Below, one piece after another: positions 1-8,476 of a stretch of DNA of 64,000 nucleotides. The DNA lies in assembly GCF_012275515.1 (NCBI RefSeq), contig NZ_JAAZQL010000002.1:434001-498000 (forward strand), read 5' to 3'. Below the pieces are notes generated by a model. The model saw only the letters and a list, made by a program, of their open reading frames with translations. It had not been told where the DNA came from and did no database searches. The DNA is from Novosphingobium sp. SG707 (GTDB lineage: Bacteria > Pseudomonadota > Alphaproteobacteria > Sphingomonadales > Sphingomonadaceae). The stretch's first letter is position 1, and each line of letters begins with the position of its first letter. Both the position numbers and the translations under genes were made by a program.

Positions 1-137
1 CTGTTGCGGTCGGCGATGCCCAGTCCGGCCATCTCCAGCTTGACGGCCCGCGCCACCATTTCGGCCGGATGCGATGCCCCGCGCAGAAAGCTGTAATTGC
101 TGGCCGCGATCAACTCGGCAAAAGCAGGCGCGCTCAT
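1..137 (-). CDS. dnaE2: Error-prone DNA polymerase DnaE2, N-terminal fragment
   Basis: Only the first 45 or so codons are present; the rest lies left of the window. The translated start reads MSAPAFAELIAASNYSFLRG and continues ASHPAEMVARAV...GIADRN, which matches the beginning of the PHP domain of C-family DnaE2 polymerases (the 'NFSFLRGASHPEEL' region). DnaE2 is the catalytic translesion polymerase of the ImuA-ImuB-DnaE2 mutasome. Its ATG overlaps the imuB TGA (ATGA arrangement), so the two are translationally coupled and transcribed from the SOS promoter in front of imuA. The identification rests on the short N-terminus plus operon context, which is highly characteristic. Confidence 0.9.
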   Translation of the reverse strand, partial: MSAPAFAELIAASNYSFLRGASHPAEMVARAVKLEMAGLGIADRN

Positions 138-1714
138 GCGAAAAGCCCATGCATATACCAATGCGGATCGGGCTTTTCCTCATACAAGCCATGGCGGAAA
201 ATCCAGTAGCGCCGCCCGTGCCGATCCTCGACCCGGTAATAGTCGCGGGTCAATCCGCCCATGCCGGGGATCTCGCCCTCCTTGCGCCGCCACCATTGCG
301 CGGCGATGCGCTCGGGCCCTTCAAACCGGCTCACCTCATAAAGCGTGCCCCGCCAGCGGAAACGATGGGGCGGGCCGTCGGGCACTTCGGCAATGATATC
401 AACCTGTTGCGGCGGATCGAACAGGAACAGGGGGCGCAAGGGCGGCTCTCCCTGCGCGGGGGCGGGCCATGCAATCGGCGCGTGATGGCCCGGCGCATGA
501 TGGATCGCGGCTACGGCATATTGCGCCTGTTCCGGCATATGGCTGTCCTGTGGCACAAGGCGGCGCAGCGCATCCGGCCCCAGCCTCGTGCTCAGCCGGT
601 CGATCAATTCGGCCAGCGCGGCTTCCTGCTTTTCCTCGCCATCCAGCGCGCTCTGGCTGGCCAACAGCGGTTCGGCCAGAGGCACCAGCAGCGTGATCCG
701 GTCATAGCCGAAGCCGGGGTCGAGCGGATCGGCCAGCGCCGCGATCCGTTCATCGAACAGGCGCAGCACCAGCGCCGGATCTCGCGTGGGCAGGCCGGTT
801 TCGATCATCAGCCGATGCCGCGCCCCATCGCTGCGAAACAGGGTGAGGGCAAAGCGCCGCCCGCCCAGATCGCGCTGCGCCATCTCGCCCGCAGCCTGAT
901 GCATCAGGTCGAGGAAACAGGCCGCGATGGAGGATTGCAGGCCGATGGGCTCGGGAAAACGCCGCTCGAAACGCAGCGGGCGGGGGCGAATTATGGGCGC
1001 AATCGGCGCCTGTTCCTCGCCCAGCAGGCGGCGCAGGGCGGTTACGGCTTCGCCTCCGAAACGCGCGGCGATGGCGGCCATCGAGCGCCCCGCCACATCG
1101 CCTACCGTTTTCAGCCCCGCGCGCGACAGCGCCAGAGCCGCCTCATCCTCCAGCCCCAGCGCGGCAATCGGCAGGGCGCGGATGGCGCCGCCTTCATCGG
1201 CCACCGGCCCCTGGCCATTATGCACCCCATAACGAACCAGAGCCTGTGCCGCCTCGGATGTGGCGGCCATGGCGACCCGCGTGGTCATGCCGATATCGGC
1301 CATCGCATCCTCGACCTGCGCGGCCAGACCTGCCTCGCCGCCGAACAGATGATCGACCCCGGTGCTTTCCATCACCAGCCCATCGGGCGGCGTGACCATC
1401 ACATGGGGCGACCACGCGCCGCAGCGCCGCGCCAGACGCATCAGCCAATGCGCATCGGCCTGTTCATCCATTTCGGCCACGATCAGATCGGGCAAAACCG
1501 CCCGCGCATCGGCCAGCGCCATGCCCACCGCCATGCCCCGATCCCGCGCGGCGCCATTCACCGCGCCCAGCCGCAAGGCCCCGCGCACCTTGGTCACCAT
1601 CGCCAAGGGGGCGTTATGCAGCGTGCCGTTTTCCTGCTCGATCACCAGCCGGTCTGTCGAGAGGAGCGGGAACCACAGCGCCAGATAGCGCTTCACGGAA
1701 TTGGCATTTTTCAC
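134..1714 (-). CDS. imuB: Y-family polymerase-like mutasome protein ImuB
   Basis: 526 residues from the GTG at 1714 (VKNANSVKRYLALWFPLLSTDRL). An open frame continues upstream to 1801, but that part lies inside imuA and does not look like an ImuB N-terminus. ImuB is a catalytically dead Y-family polymerase that bridges ImuA, DnaE2 and the beta clamp during SOS mutagenesis. The N-terminal palm (LALWFPLLSTDRL) lacks the acidic residue of active Y polymerases, as expected for ImuB. The later RFGGEAVTALRRLLGEE region fits the HhH/little-finger part. The C-terminal tail (YWIFRHGLYEEKPDPHWYMHGLFA-like ending) is typical of ImuB. It overlaps imuA by about 100 nt and dnaE2 by 4 nt. Confidence 0.92.
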   Translation of the reverse strand: MKNANSVKRYLALWFPLLSTDRLVIEQENGTLHNAPLAMVTKVRGALRLGAVNGAARDRGMAVGMALADARAVLPDLIVAEMDEQADAHWLMRLARRCGAWSPHVMVTPPDGLVMESTGVDHLFGGEAGLAAQVEDAMADIGMTTRVAMAATSEAAQALVRYGVHNGQGPVADEGGAIRALPIAALGLEDEAALALSRAGLKTVGDVAGRSMAAIAARFGGEAVTALRRLLGEEQAPIAPIIRPRPLRFERRFPEPIGLQSSIAACFLDLMHQAAGEMAQRDLGGRRFALTLFRSDGARHRLMIETGLPTRDPALVLRLFDERIAALADPLDPGFGYDRITLLVPLAEPLLASQSALDGEEKQEAALAELIDRLSTRLGPDALRRLVPQDSHMPEQAQYAVAAIHHAPGHHAPIAWPAPAQGEPPLRPLFLFDPPQQVDIIAEVPDGPPHRFRWRGTLYEVSRFEGPERIAAQWWRRKEGEIPGMGGLTRDYYRVEDRHGRRYWIFRHGLYEEKPDPHWYMHGLFA

Positions 1715-2390
1715 GGTCCCACTCCAGCCGCCAGCTCTGGCCCGAGGGGCCGGAGCGTTGGCGCAACAAGGTAATATCGAAACAGGGCGCGCCCGGCGCA
1801 TCGCCCGGCCCGGCCTGTGGCAGGGCGCAGGAGGGCGCGGCGCTTACCTGCCAGCGCGTGCGCGCGGCGCTGGGTGATGGCTCGGCATCCACGCGCAGCA
1901 GCAGCAGGGGCACGCCCGACTGCTCCGCCGCCAGCGCGAACCGGCGGCTCGCCGTCAGATCCAGCTCGCGCATCGTCCCCCAGCTTTCCACCACCACCGC
2001 CCCCAGCGCTGCACAGCGCAAGCCATCGACCGCAGCGCGCAGCAGCCCCATCGTATCGCCCACCACACCGACCAGCCCGCCATCGGGCGCGCCGCCCAGT
2101 TCTGCCCAACCTGCGCCCTGAAAGACGCCCAGCGCGCCCACCGCCCGGCGCGAACGCAGCCAGAGTAGGGGCCGCGCCCCGCCCATGCCGCCTCCGCACA
2201 TCCCCATAGCGGCGGCCAGTGTGAAACCCGCCGCCGCCGCCCCATCGCCCACCTCGGCCGCATAGATTTCATGCAGGCAGCCATGAGCCAGCCCGCCGCC
2301 CAGCGCGGCGTCCATGGCCTCCATGCCGCTGCTCCACCGGCGGATGGGCGGCGCATCGGGCAAGGGAGAGGGGGCGTTTATGATTCTCAT
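1614..2390 (-). CDS. imuA: SOS mutasome accessory protein ImuA
   Basis: 258 residues, a RecA-like but reduced protein of the ImuA family. The N-terminal part (RRWSSGMEAMDAALGGGLAHG, then LHEIYA) matches the ImuA/SulA-like start, where a RecA fold has lost its Walker function. The end (SWRLEWDREKCQFREALSGAVV) resembles the usual ImuA C-terminus. It is the first gene of imuA-imuB-dnaE2. The ATG at 2390 has no ribosome binding site. A good -10 element lies 8 bases upstream, so the message is probably leaderless and LexA-controlled (see the promoter entry). The last 100 nt overlap imuB. Confidence 0.88.
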   Translation of the reverse strand: MRIINAPSPLPDAPPIRRWSSGMEAMDAALGGGLAHGCLHEIYAAEVGDGAAAAGFTLAAAMGMCGGGMGGARPLLWLRSRRAVGALGVFQGAGWAELGGAPDGGLVGVVGDTMGLLRAAVDGLRCAALGAVVVESWGTMRELDLTASRRFALAAEQSGVPLLLLRVDAEPSPSAARTRWQVSAAPSCALPQAGPGDAPGAPCFDITLLRQRSGPSGQSWRLEWDREKCQFREALSGAVVPAPLDRPAGDRAGKRHAA

Positions 2391-2392
2391 AT

Positions 2393-2426
2393 GTTCTTAT
2401 TATGTTCCAATCGGGGTGAAGATCAA
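2393..2426 (-). promoter_or_regulatory. SOS promoter of imuA with LexA box
   Basis: The sequence GTTCTTATTATGTTC at 2393-2407 is an exact GTTC-N7-GTTC direct repeat, the alphaproteobacterial LexA operator. Read on the minus strand, TTGATC (2421-2426), a 16-base spacer and CATAAT (2399-2404) give a plausible -35/-10 pair with the -10 inside the LexA box. The predicted transcript start falls within a few bases of the imuA ATG. LexA binding here would directly block RNA polymerase. The site is read by eye and not tested. Confidence 0.8.
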
Positions 2427-2562
2427 GACCCCGCTTGCCCCATTGCAAACCAAGGATTTGCCACAGGTTGACCGCTAAAGCGTTGCCTACGCGCGATGGA
2501 TGGAGCGGGCTTTCCCTACGGTCCATCCCCGCTTCTGCTAAGCAGCGAAGGTGCACAAGTTC

Positions 2563-3408
2563 ATGTTTCTTCACGAACGGACCCGTTTCCAAGGGCTGGT
2601 TCCGGCGCTCCTCCTCGCCTGCGCGGCCTGTACGCCGCAAGCGGGGCTTCATACGCAGGCTCCGGCCCAGGCTGAGCCATCGGCGGCGGGGGATTGGTGG
2701 CATCAATCGGGCGATGCGCTGCTGGATGAAATGGTGGCCCAGGCGTTGAGCGCCCTGCCGCCGGTTTGCGACGCGCCGCAGCGGGGCATCGGCGGCGGCA
2801 TCCGGGCCGTGCTGCATCACCAAAGCGCCGAAAAACGCCACGCGCAGGAGCATGAGCGTATGGTGCAGCGCCTGCAAAAGGCCGAGGCGGTGGCCGGGGC
2901 CTATCTGCGGCTGCGTGCTTGGGCCGACCGTCTGGCCGCGCGCCATGCGATGCTGGCGCCATGGGCCGACAATGCCGAAATCGCCCATTTCCGCCGCGAG
3001 GCCGGTCTGGTGCCCGCGCTGGACGAGGATATGGCAGGCGTGATGGTGGGCCTGAATGCCAGCGACGAGGAGGCCGCCCGCGCCGGGCTGGAGCGCGCGC
3101 TGGCTGATCTGGCGCGCCTGACCGGACAGGACGGCGCGGCTCTGCGCGCAAGGCTGGACAAGACCTCGGCCATGCCGATCGGCAATCCGGCACCCCATAA
3201 TCCTTTGCTGGCGCAGGCCGAGGCGGCCTTGACCAATGCCCGCATCGCCTATCGCGGCGGGGCGGCCAGTTTCGCCACGCTCTATGTGGCCGAGGCCAAT
3301 GCCTTGGCCGCGCGCGAGGCGCAGATCATGGCCAATCACACCGCCGCGCTTGCCACCATCCGCCAATGGAGCGAAAAGGCCATGGCCGAGGAGGCGCATT
3401 GTGGCTGA
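2563..3408 (+). CDS. Short TolC/OMF-like outer-membrane lipoprotein
   Basis: 281 residues from ATG 2563, which has GAAGG about 10 bases upstream; a GTG at 2551 is an alternative start. The N-terminus is a lipoprotein signal ending LLLAC (Cys20 from this start). After it, DWWHQSGDALLDEMVAQAL resembles the beginning of RND-type outer-membrane factors. The C-terminal third (LLAQAEAALTNARIAYRGG, then ASFATLYVAEANALAAREAQI) matches the last coiled-coil hairpin of that family. Family members are usually 450-500 residues, so this one lacks about a third, apparently most of the first repeat. Its stop overlaps the start of the next gene, a membrane fusion protein. Whether it can form a TolC-like channel is unclear. 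Confidence 0.6.
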   Translation: MFLHERTRFQGLVPALLLACAACTPQAGLHTQAPAQAEPSAAGDWWHQSGDALLDEMVAQALSALPPVCDAPQRGIGGGIRAVLHHQSAEKRHAQEHERMVQRLQKAEAVAGAYLRLRAWADRLAARHAMLAPWADNAEIAHFRREAGLVPALDEDMAGVMVGLNASDEEAARAGLERALADLARLTGQDGAALRARLDKTSAMPIGNPAPHNPLLAQAEAALTNARIAYRGGAASFATLYVAEANALAAREAQIMANHTAALATIRQWSEKAMAEEAHCG

Positions 3409-4573
3409 ATTATCGCCGACCGACAGCCTGTTGGGCGCGCAGACGCCCCGGCGGCGGCGTGGGCTGACCGTGCTGCTGCTGGTGGTGTTGGCCGGGTTTG
3501 CGGCGCTCTGGCTGTTCACGCGCTTTCTGGTGGGGACGGATTCGCCCTATTTCTCGGCCCCCGTTGAGCGCGGCGATCTGACGCCCACACTCTCGCTGCG
3601 CGGCACATTGCATGGCGAGGGCGAAGTGACGATTGCCGCCGCGCAGGATGGCGTGGTGGTCAGCCTTGCCTCGCCGGGCGGAATGCGCGTGGCGGCGGGG
3701 CAGGAACTGGTGGTGCTCGACACGCAGGCGCTGGCGCGCAGTCTGGAGAGCAATCAGGCCGCGCTGGAGAGCGCCAAGGAGGCCGCACAACGCGCCCAGA
3801 TCACCCTGCGCGAGCATCAGGTGCGGCTGGATCGCTATGAGGGCGTGTGGCGCAAATCGGGCGGGCGGGTGCCTTCGCTTAACGAGATGGAGGGCGCGCG
3901 CGCCGACGTTTCACGCGCGCAGATCGACCTGTCCCGCGCGCAGGACGCCATTGCGCAGGGCGAGCGGCAGATCGAGATGGATCAGGCATCCATGGCCAAT
4001 GCGATCGCGCGGGCGCCTTTTGCGGGCTATCTGGTGGCCTGTTCGGTGGCGCCGGGGCAATGGGTCCATGCCGGACAACCGCTTTGCACCATCGCGGCCA
4101 ATCCCGAAAAGCTGAGCATATCCGTGCCGATCACCGAAAGCGATGCCGGGCGCATGGCGGCCAAGGCCGGGGCGCGGGTGCTGGTCGATGGCAAAAGCGA
4201 CGTTGAGCGCAAGGCCACATTGGTGCGCATCGACCGTCTGCCCCATGGCGGGCGCGAGGCGGTATTCGCGTTGGCGCCGCCGGAAAAAGAGGGCGCGGCC
4301 TTGCTGCCCGGCCTTGAGGCGCTGGCCCAAATCGATCTGGCCGAGCGCGAGAATGTCCTGCTGGTTCCTAATGCCGCTTTGACTTTCAGCCTGCATGGCG
4401 AGGAACGCAGCCGCCAGAGCGGCGTTTATGTGGCAGACAGCGATGGTGCCCCGCGTTTTGTCGCCGTTGCGCTGGGGGCCAATGACGGCCACCGCAGCGA
4501 AGTCTTGTCGAGCGCGTTGCAGCCGGGCGATCAGGTGATCATCGGTTGGCGGCGCGACCACAAAGGACCATGA
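3401..4573 (+). CDS. HlyD/MacA-type periplasmic membrane fusion protein
   Basis: 390 residues from the GTG at 3401, overlapping the upstream stop by 8 nt. One N-terminal transmembrane helix (about residues 22-41) follows an Arg-rich stretch. Then come a split lipoyl-like domain (GEVTIAAAQDGVVVSL ... IARAPFAGYLVACSVAPGQW), an alpha-hairpin coiled coil (about 110-185) and a beta-barrel with the usual VLLVPNAAL segment. These are hallmarks of membrane fusion proteins that connect an inner-membrane pump to a TolC-like channel. No ABC or RND pump gene is adjacent. Instead the operon continues with opgG and opgH through an ATGA overlap, so the partner could be the glucan synthase or a distant pump. 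Confidence 0.8.
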   Translation: MAELSPTDSLLGAQTPRRRRGLTVLLLVVLAGFAALWLFTRFLVGTDSPYFSAPVERGDLTPTLSLRGTLHGEGEVTIAAAQDGVVVSLASPGGMRVAAGQELVVLDTQALARSLESNQAALESAKEAAQRAQITLREHQVRLDRYEGVWRKSGGRVPSLNEMEGARADVSRAQIDLSRAQDAIAQGERQIEMDQASMANAIARAPFAGYLVACSVAPGQWVHAGQPLCTIAANPEKLSISVPITESDAGRMAAKAGARVLVDGKSDVERKATLVRIDRLPHGGREAVFALAPPEKEGAALLPGLEALAQIDLAERENVLLVPNAALTFSLHGEERSRQSGVYVADSDGAPRFVAVALGANDGHRSEVLSSALQPGDQVIIGWRRDHKGP

Positions 4574-6069
4574 TGATTTCCCGATTGACCCGAAGGAATG
4601 TGACGAAAAGCGGATTGGGCGCCTTGCTGATGGCTTTTGCCGGGCGCGCCCTGGGCGAGGCGGCCATACCGGGGCGTTTCGGCCCCGCCCGGCGCTTTTC
4701 GTGGGATGATCTGGTTGCACAGGCGCAGGCCCGCGCCCGCCGCCCCTATGCCCGCCAGATAGCCGCCCATGCCGTGCCCGATTTCGACACCCATGTGCGG
4801 CTGAGCTATGATCCCGCCGAGATGGTGGCGGGCCGGTTGCGCCTGTTTCCGGCCAAGGTGGATACGGCGCCCGATGCGGTGAACATCCATGTCGTGGAAA
4901 ATGGCGTGGCGCGCGCGATCGTGGACACCCATGGCCTGTTCGGCGGCGGACAATCGGCCGATGTTGCCGGTTTCCGCGTGATGGAGGCCCATGGCGGGGG
5001 CGACTGGCTGGCCAGCCTTGGCGCGTCCTATTTCCGCGCGGTGGGGCCGACCGGGCAATATGGCCTGTCGGCCCGCGCAATTGCTGTGAACACCGCCATG
5101 CCGGGGCCTGAGGAATTTCCCGCCTTCACCGATTTCTGGATCGAACAGAAGGGGGCGGATCATCTGTTGATCCATGCGCTGGTCGACGGACCTTCGCTGT
5201 GCGGCGCCTATGCGTTTGACATCACGCGCACGGCTGCGGGGGTGGAACACGGGGTGCGTACGGCGCTGTTCGTCCGGCGCGACATTGCGCGGCTGGGCGT
5301 GGCACCCATCACCAGCATGTTCGATTTCGACCAGTCCGCCCGCCCCGCCCATGGCGACTGGCGGCCCGAGGTGCATGACAGCGACGGCCTTGCCATCCAC
5401 ACCGGCACGGGCGAGCGGATCTGGCGCCCGCTGGACAATCCGCCGGGGCCGCGCGTCCATATGCTGCGCGCCGATGGGGTGAAGGGCTTTGGCATGATCC
5501 AGCGCGACACCACCTTTGACCATTATCAGGATGACCTCAATTTCTACAACCGCCGCCCTTCGCTCTGGGTATCGCCGGAGGGTGATTGGGGGCCGGGCGC
5601 GGTGATGCTGTACGAGATGAACACGATCTCGGAAAATGTTGATAATATGGCGGCAATGTGGGTGTCCGACCGGCCCGTGCGCGCCGGGGACCGCCGCGAT
5701 TTCGCCTATCGACTGCGCTGGGGACAGGGCGATCTGGCGGGCGATGCCAATGCGGTCTGCGTCAATCACTTCATTGGCCCGGGCGGGGTGCCGGGCGCCG
5801 ATCCGATTGCCGGGGCCACGCGCTATGTCTTCGACTTTTCCGGCCCGGCGCTGCGCGGCCTGACGCGGGACAGCAAGGTTGAGGCGGTGACCGATCTGGG
5901 CGTGGCGATGATCATGGCCAATGTCTTTCCGGTGGAGGGGCAAAGCGGCCTGTGGCGCGTGGTGATGGATGTCCGGGTCGAAGGGCTGAAGCAGAATGAG
6001 TTCCGCCTGTTCCTGCGCCGGGCGGGCGGGGCTTTGAGCGAGACAGTCATCAAGACGGTGCGGCCATGA
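4570..6069 (+). CDS. opgG: Periplasmic glucan biosynthesis protein, OpgG/OpgD family
   Basis: 499 residues from ATG 4570 (a second ATG follows directly). The N-terminus SRLTRRNVTKSGLGALLMAF looks like a twin-arginine or Sec signal peptide with an RR pair. The mature protein is MdoG-like along its length: FSWDDLVAQAQARARRPYA, then the FRAVGPTGQYGLSARAIAVN block, and RRPSLWVSPEGDWGPGAVML. In the periplasm this family acts on the beta-1,2-glucan backbone of osmoregulated periplasmic glucans made by OpgH. The gene overlaps its neighbours on both sides by 4 nt, so it is tightly coupled with the fusion protein and opgH. OpgD is the alternative name for a Tat-exported relative. Confidence 0.92.
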   Translation: MMISRLTRRNVTKSGLGALLMAFAGRALGEAAIPGRFGPARRFSWDDLVAQAQARARRPYARQIAAHAVPDFDTHVRLSYDPAEMVAGRLRLFPAKVDTAPDAVNIHVVENGVARAIVDTHGLFGGGQSADVAGFRVMEAHGGGDWLASLGASYFRAVGPTGQYGLSARAIAVNTAMPGPEEFPAFTDFWIEQKGADHLLIHALVDGPSLCGAYAFDITRTAAGVEHGVRTALFVRRDIARLGVAPITSMFDFDQSARPAHGDWRPEVHDSDGLAIHTGTGERIWRPLDNPPGPRVHMLRADGVKGFGMIQRDTTFDHYQDDLNFYNRRPSLWVSPEGDWGPGAVMLYEMNTISENVDNMAAMWVSDRPVRAGDRRDFAYRLRWGQGDLAGDANAVCVNHFIGPGGVPGADPIAGATRYVFDFSGPALRGLTRDSKVEAVTDLGVAMIMANVFPVEGQSGLWRVVMDVRVEGLKQNEFRLFLRRAGGALSETVIKTVRP

Positions 6070-7856
6070 CACCCCCTAAGGGCGCCGCGCATCTGCCCCA
6101 ACTGCCGCCCGAGGCGCCGCTGGCCATGCCGGTGCAGGATCTGTTCGGCAATCCGCCCGCGCGGATCGAGGTGCTGACCCGCCCGCACGGCATGGGGATG
6201 AAGCGGTTGTTGCTGGTGCTGCTGACGGCGGTGCTCAGTCTGGCGGCCTCGAGCGAACTGCGGGTGCAATTCTCGCTCGACGGGCTGGACTGGTTCGAGG
6301 TGGCGCTGCTGATCTGCTTTGTGCCCTTGTTCAGCTGGGTGGCCTTTGGCTTTGTCACCTCGACGATCGGTTTTGTACAGCTGATCAGCGGCGAACATCC
6401 CGGCTTCACCGAAATTCCCAGCCCTGCCAAGGCGCTGCGCCATCGCACAGCGGTGCTGATGCCGGTCTATAATGAAAGCGTCGAGGAAGTCTTTGCCCGT
6501 GTCGAGGCGATGGGTCATTCGATTGCCGCATCGGGAGGCGGTCCGTGGATCGACTTCTTCGTACTGAGCGATTCGCGCCCTGATCATGGCGCGCTGGAGG
6601 AGGAGGCTTGGGCCAGACTGGCGCCCCGCCTGCCGATCCGCCTGTTCTATCGCCGCCGCGCCGAAAATACCGAACGTAAGCCGGGCAATATTGCCGAATG
6701 GGTCCGCCGCTTTGGGGGATCTTATGAGAATATGCTGGTGCTGGACGCCGACAGTCTGATGAGCGGCCATGCGATTGTCGGCATGGCGGCGATCATGGAG
6801 GAGCGCCCCTCGGTCGGCCTGTTGCAGACCGTGCCGATGATTACGAACGCGCGCACCCTGTTTCAGCGCTGGATGCAGTTTGCCAGCGAGGCCTATGGCC
6901 CGATTGCCTCGGCGGGGTTGCTGTGGTGGTCGGGGTCGGAGGCCAATTTCTGGGGCCATAATGCGATCGTGCGCACCCGTGCCTTTGCCGAGGCCTGCGG
7001 ATTGCCGCAATTGCCCGGCAATCCGCCCTTTGGCGGGCCGATCCAGAGCCATGACATGTTTGAATCGGCCCTGCTGCGCCGTCGCGGCTGGGCGGTCCAC
7101 ATGATCATGATCGGCGGCAGTTATGAGGAATTCCCGCCCAGCATCGTCGATTTCGCCATCCGCGACCGGCGCTGGATGCAGGGCAATCTGCAGCATCTGC
7201 AATTGCTGGGCGCTTCGGGGCTGAGCCTGACGCATCGGCTGCATCTCTTGCTGGGGGCTTCGGCCTATCTCACCTCGCCGGGCTGGCTGCTGCTGGTCAT
7301 CACCTCGATCCTGCGCATGGGCGCGGCGGGCGAGTGGCAGGCGGCGGGGGGGATGCCGCTCAATGTGCTGTGGCTGACGCTGGTGCTGCTGTTCGGGCCT
7401 AAAGTGATGGGTATGCTCTGGCTGTTGGCGGATCCGGCGCGGGCGCGGACTTTTGGCGGAGGCGGCAGCATTGTGCGCTCGGTGGCGCTGGAGACGGTGC
7501 TTTCGATCCTGCTGGCGCCGGTGACGATGGTGACCCAGACCAAGGCGCTGGGGGCGTTGCTGATGGGTGTGCCCTCGGGCTGGAACACGCAGGCGCGCGA
7601 GGCGCGGCGGCTGCCGGTGCGGGGGCTGCTGGGGTCTTTGCGCGAACATCTGTTGCTGGGCGCGCTGTTTGCCGCGACCTTTTTCTACAGCACCAGCCTT
7701 GGGCTGTGGCTTTCGCCTTTGGCGCTGGGCCTGCTGCTTTCGCCATGGCTGATCAGCCTGACGTCCAGCGAGGATCTGGGATCAAGGGCGGGCCATGCGG
7801 GCATCTTTGCCGTGCCAAGGCCCGAGATTGCCGACCCGACGGCTCCCAAAGAATAG
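6066..7856 (+). CDS. opgH: Glucan biosynthesis glucosyltransferase OpgH
   Basis: 596 residues, an inner-membrane GT2 processive glucosyltransferase using UDP-glucose. Visible motifs are the nucleotide-binding VLMPVYNES and FVLSDSR, the DxD-type LVLDADSLMSG, the acceptor-site SHDMFESAL and the RDRRWMQGN (Q/RxxRW-type) motif. Two membrane helices precede the catalytic domain and several follow it. It is shorter than the roughly 850-residue enterobacterial OpgH, mainly at the N-terminus. Its ATG overlaps the opgG stop. The pair gives the canonical glucan backbone synthesis machinery, here placed behind an export-type pair. Confidence 0.93.
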   Translation: MTPPKGAAHLPQLPPEAPLAMPVQDLFGNPPARIEVLTRPHGMGMKRLLLVLLTAVLSLAASSELRVQFSLDGLDWFEVALLICFVPLFSWVAFGFVTSTIGFVQLISGEHPGFTEIPSPAKALRHRTAVLMPVYNESVEEVFARVEAMGHSIAASGGGPWIDFFVLSDSRPDHGALEEEAWARLAPRLPIRLFYRRRAENTERKPGNIAEWVRRFGGSYENMLVLDADSLMSGHAIVGMAAIMEERPSVGLLQTVPMITNARTLFQRWMQFASEAYGPIASAGLLWWSGSEANFWGHNAIVRTRAFAEACGLPQLPGNPPFGGPIQSHDMFESALLRRRGWAVHMIMIGGSYEEFPPSIVDFAIRDRRWMQGNLQHLQLLGASGLSLTHRLHLLLGASAYLTSPGWLLLVITSILRMGAAGEWQAAGGMPLNVLWLTLVLLFGPKVMGMLWLLADPARARTFGGGGSIVRSVALETVLSILLAPVTMVTQTKALGALLMGVPSGWNTQAREARRLPVRGLLGSLREHLLLGALFAATFFYSTSLGLWLSPLALGLLLSPWLISLTSSEDLGSRAGHAGIFAVPRPEIADPTAPKE

Positions 7857-7870
7857 GGGGGCCAAAGAAT

Positions 7871-7897
7871 AAGGGCGGCAGGTATCCCGCCGCCCTT
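7871..7897. terminator. Hairpin between convergent opgH and ridA-like gene
   Basis: AAGGGCGGC (7871-7879) and GCCGCCCTT (7889-7897) form a perfect 9-bp stem with a 9-base loop in the 49-bp gap between two converging genes. No long T tract follows on either strand, so its efficiency as a terminator is uncertain. Confidence 0.55.
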
Positions 7898-7905
7898 GGA
7901 CATGC

Positions 7906-8403
7906 TTACTTCTTGGGCGTCTTGGCGGCGGTCGCCTCGATTTCCACCAGGAAGGCCGGGCCGGCCAGCGCGGCCACCTGAACCACCGAACGGGCCGACT
8001 TGTTGGGCTGGGTCGCGGTGCCGAAGAACTGGCTGTAGGCCTCGTTGAAGCCCTTGAAGTCCAGCTTGCCGCCATTGGCCGGATCGCCCACGAGGAAAAC
8101 CGTCAGCTTGATGACGTCCGACATCTCATAACCCTGCGCTTTCAGCAGGGCCTCGATCTTCTTGAACGTGCTGATTGCCTGAGTCTTGGTGTCGCCATAG
8201 GTGGCGATGGCATCAGGGGCGCCGCCCTGAACGGCGGGCGCGGGAACCTGACCCGACAGGATCAGCATATCCGCCTTGGCCGGCACGAACACGCCCGCCA
8301 GAATGGGCGAGGTGGCCCCGCCCGGAATGCGGGTGACGTCCTGCGCCTGCGCCGCGGCGGGGATGGCGGCAAGGAGAGCGGCGGCGGTCAAAAGGCGTTT
8401 CAT
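7906..8403 (-). CDS. Secreted RidA/YjgF/UK114-family protein
   Basis: 165 residues from ATG 8403, preceded by AGGAG at good spacing. MKRLLTAAALLAAIPAAAQA is a clear signal peptide, so this member acts in the periplasm or outside, unlike cytosolic RidA enamine deaminase. The core (MLILSGQVPAPA ... GDTKTQAISTFKKIEALLKAQG ... DVIKLTVFLVG ... SARSVVQVAALAGPAFLVEIEATA) follows the RidA fold and keeps the conserved Arg before VQVAAL. It lies 73 nt behind an amino-acid permease on the same strand. A role with amine- or amino-acid-derived reactive intermediates is plausible but not shown. Confidence 0.85.
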   Translation of the reverse strand: MKRLLTAAALLAAIPAAAQAQDVTRIPGGATSPILAGVFVPAKADMLILSGQVPAPAVQGGAPDAIATYGDTKTQAISTFKKIEALLKAQGYEMSDVIKLTVFLVGDPANGGKLDFKGFNEAYSQFFGTATQPNKSARSVVQVAALAGPAFLVEIEATAAKTPKK

Positions 8404-8476
8404 CGGTTCTACTCCTGATGGAAGGACGCGCCTTTGTGGCACGCGGGGATGACGCCGCCAAGACCGCCGTAAAGCG

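Noticed and set aside
74..1774. A 566-codon plus-strand open frame opposite imuB
   Set aside because: It is an antisense shadow of high-GC coding DNA; its translation is Arg/Gln/His-rich without any domain, while the minus strand encodes ImuB.
2563..4573. An RND or ABC efflux operon
   Set aside because: No pump gene is next to the outer-membrane and fusion-protein genes; the operon runs straight into opgG and opgH.
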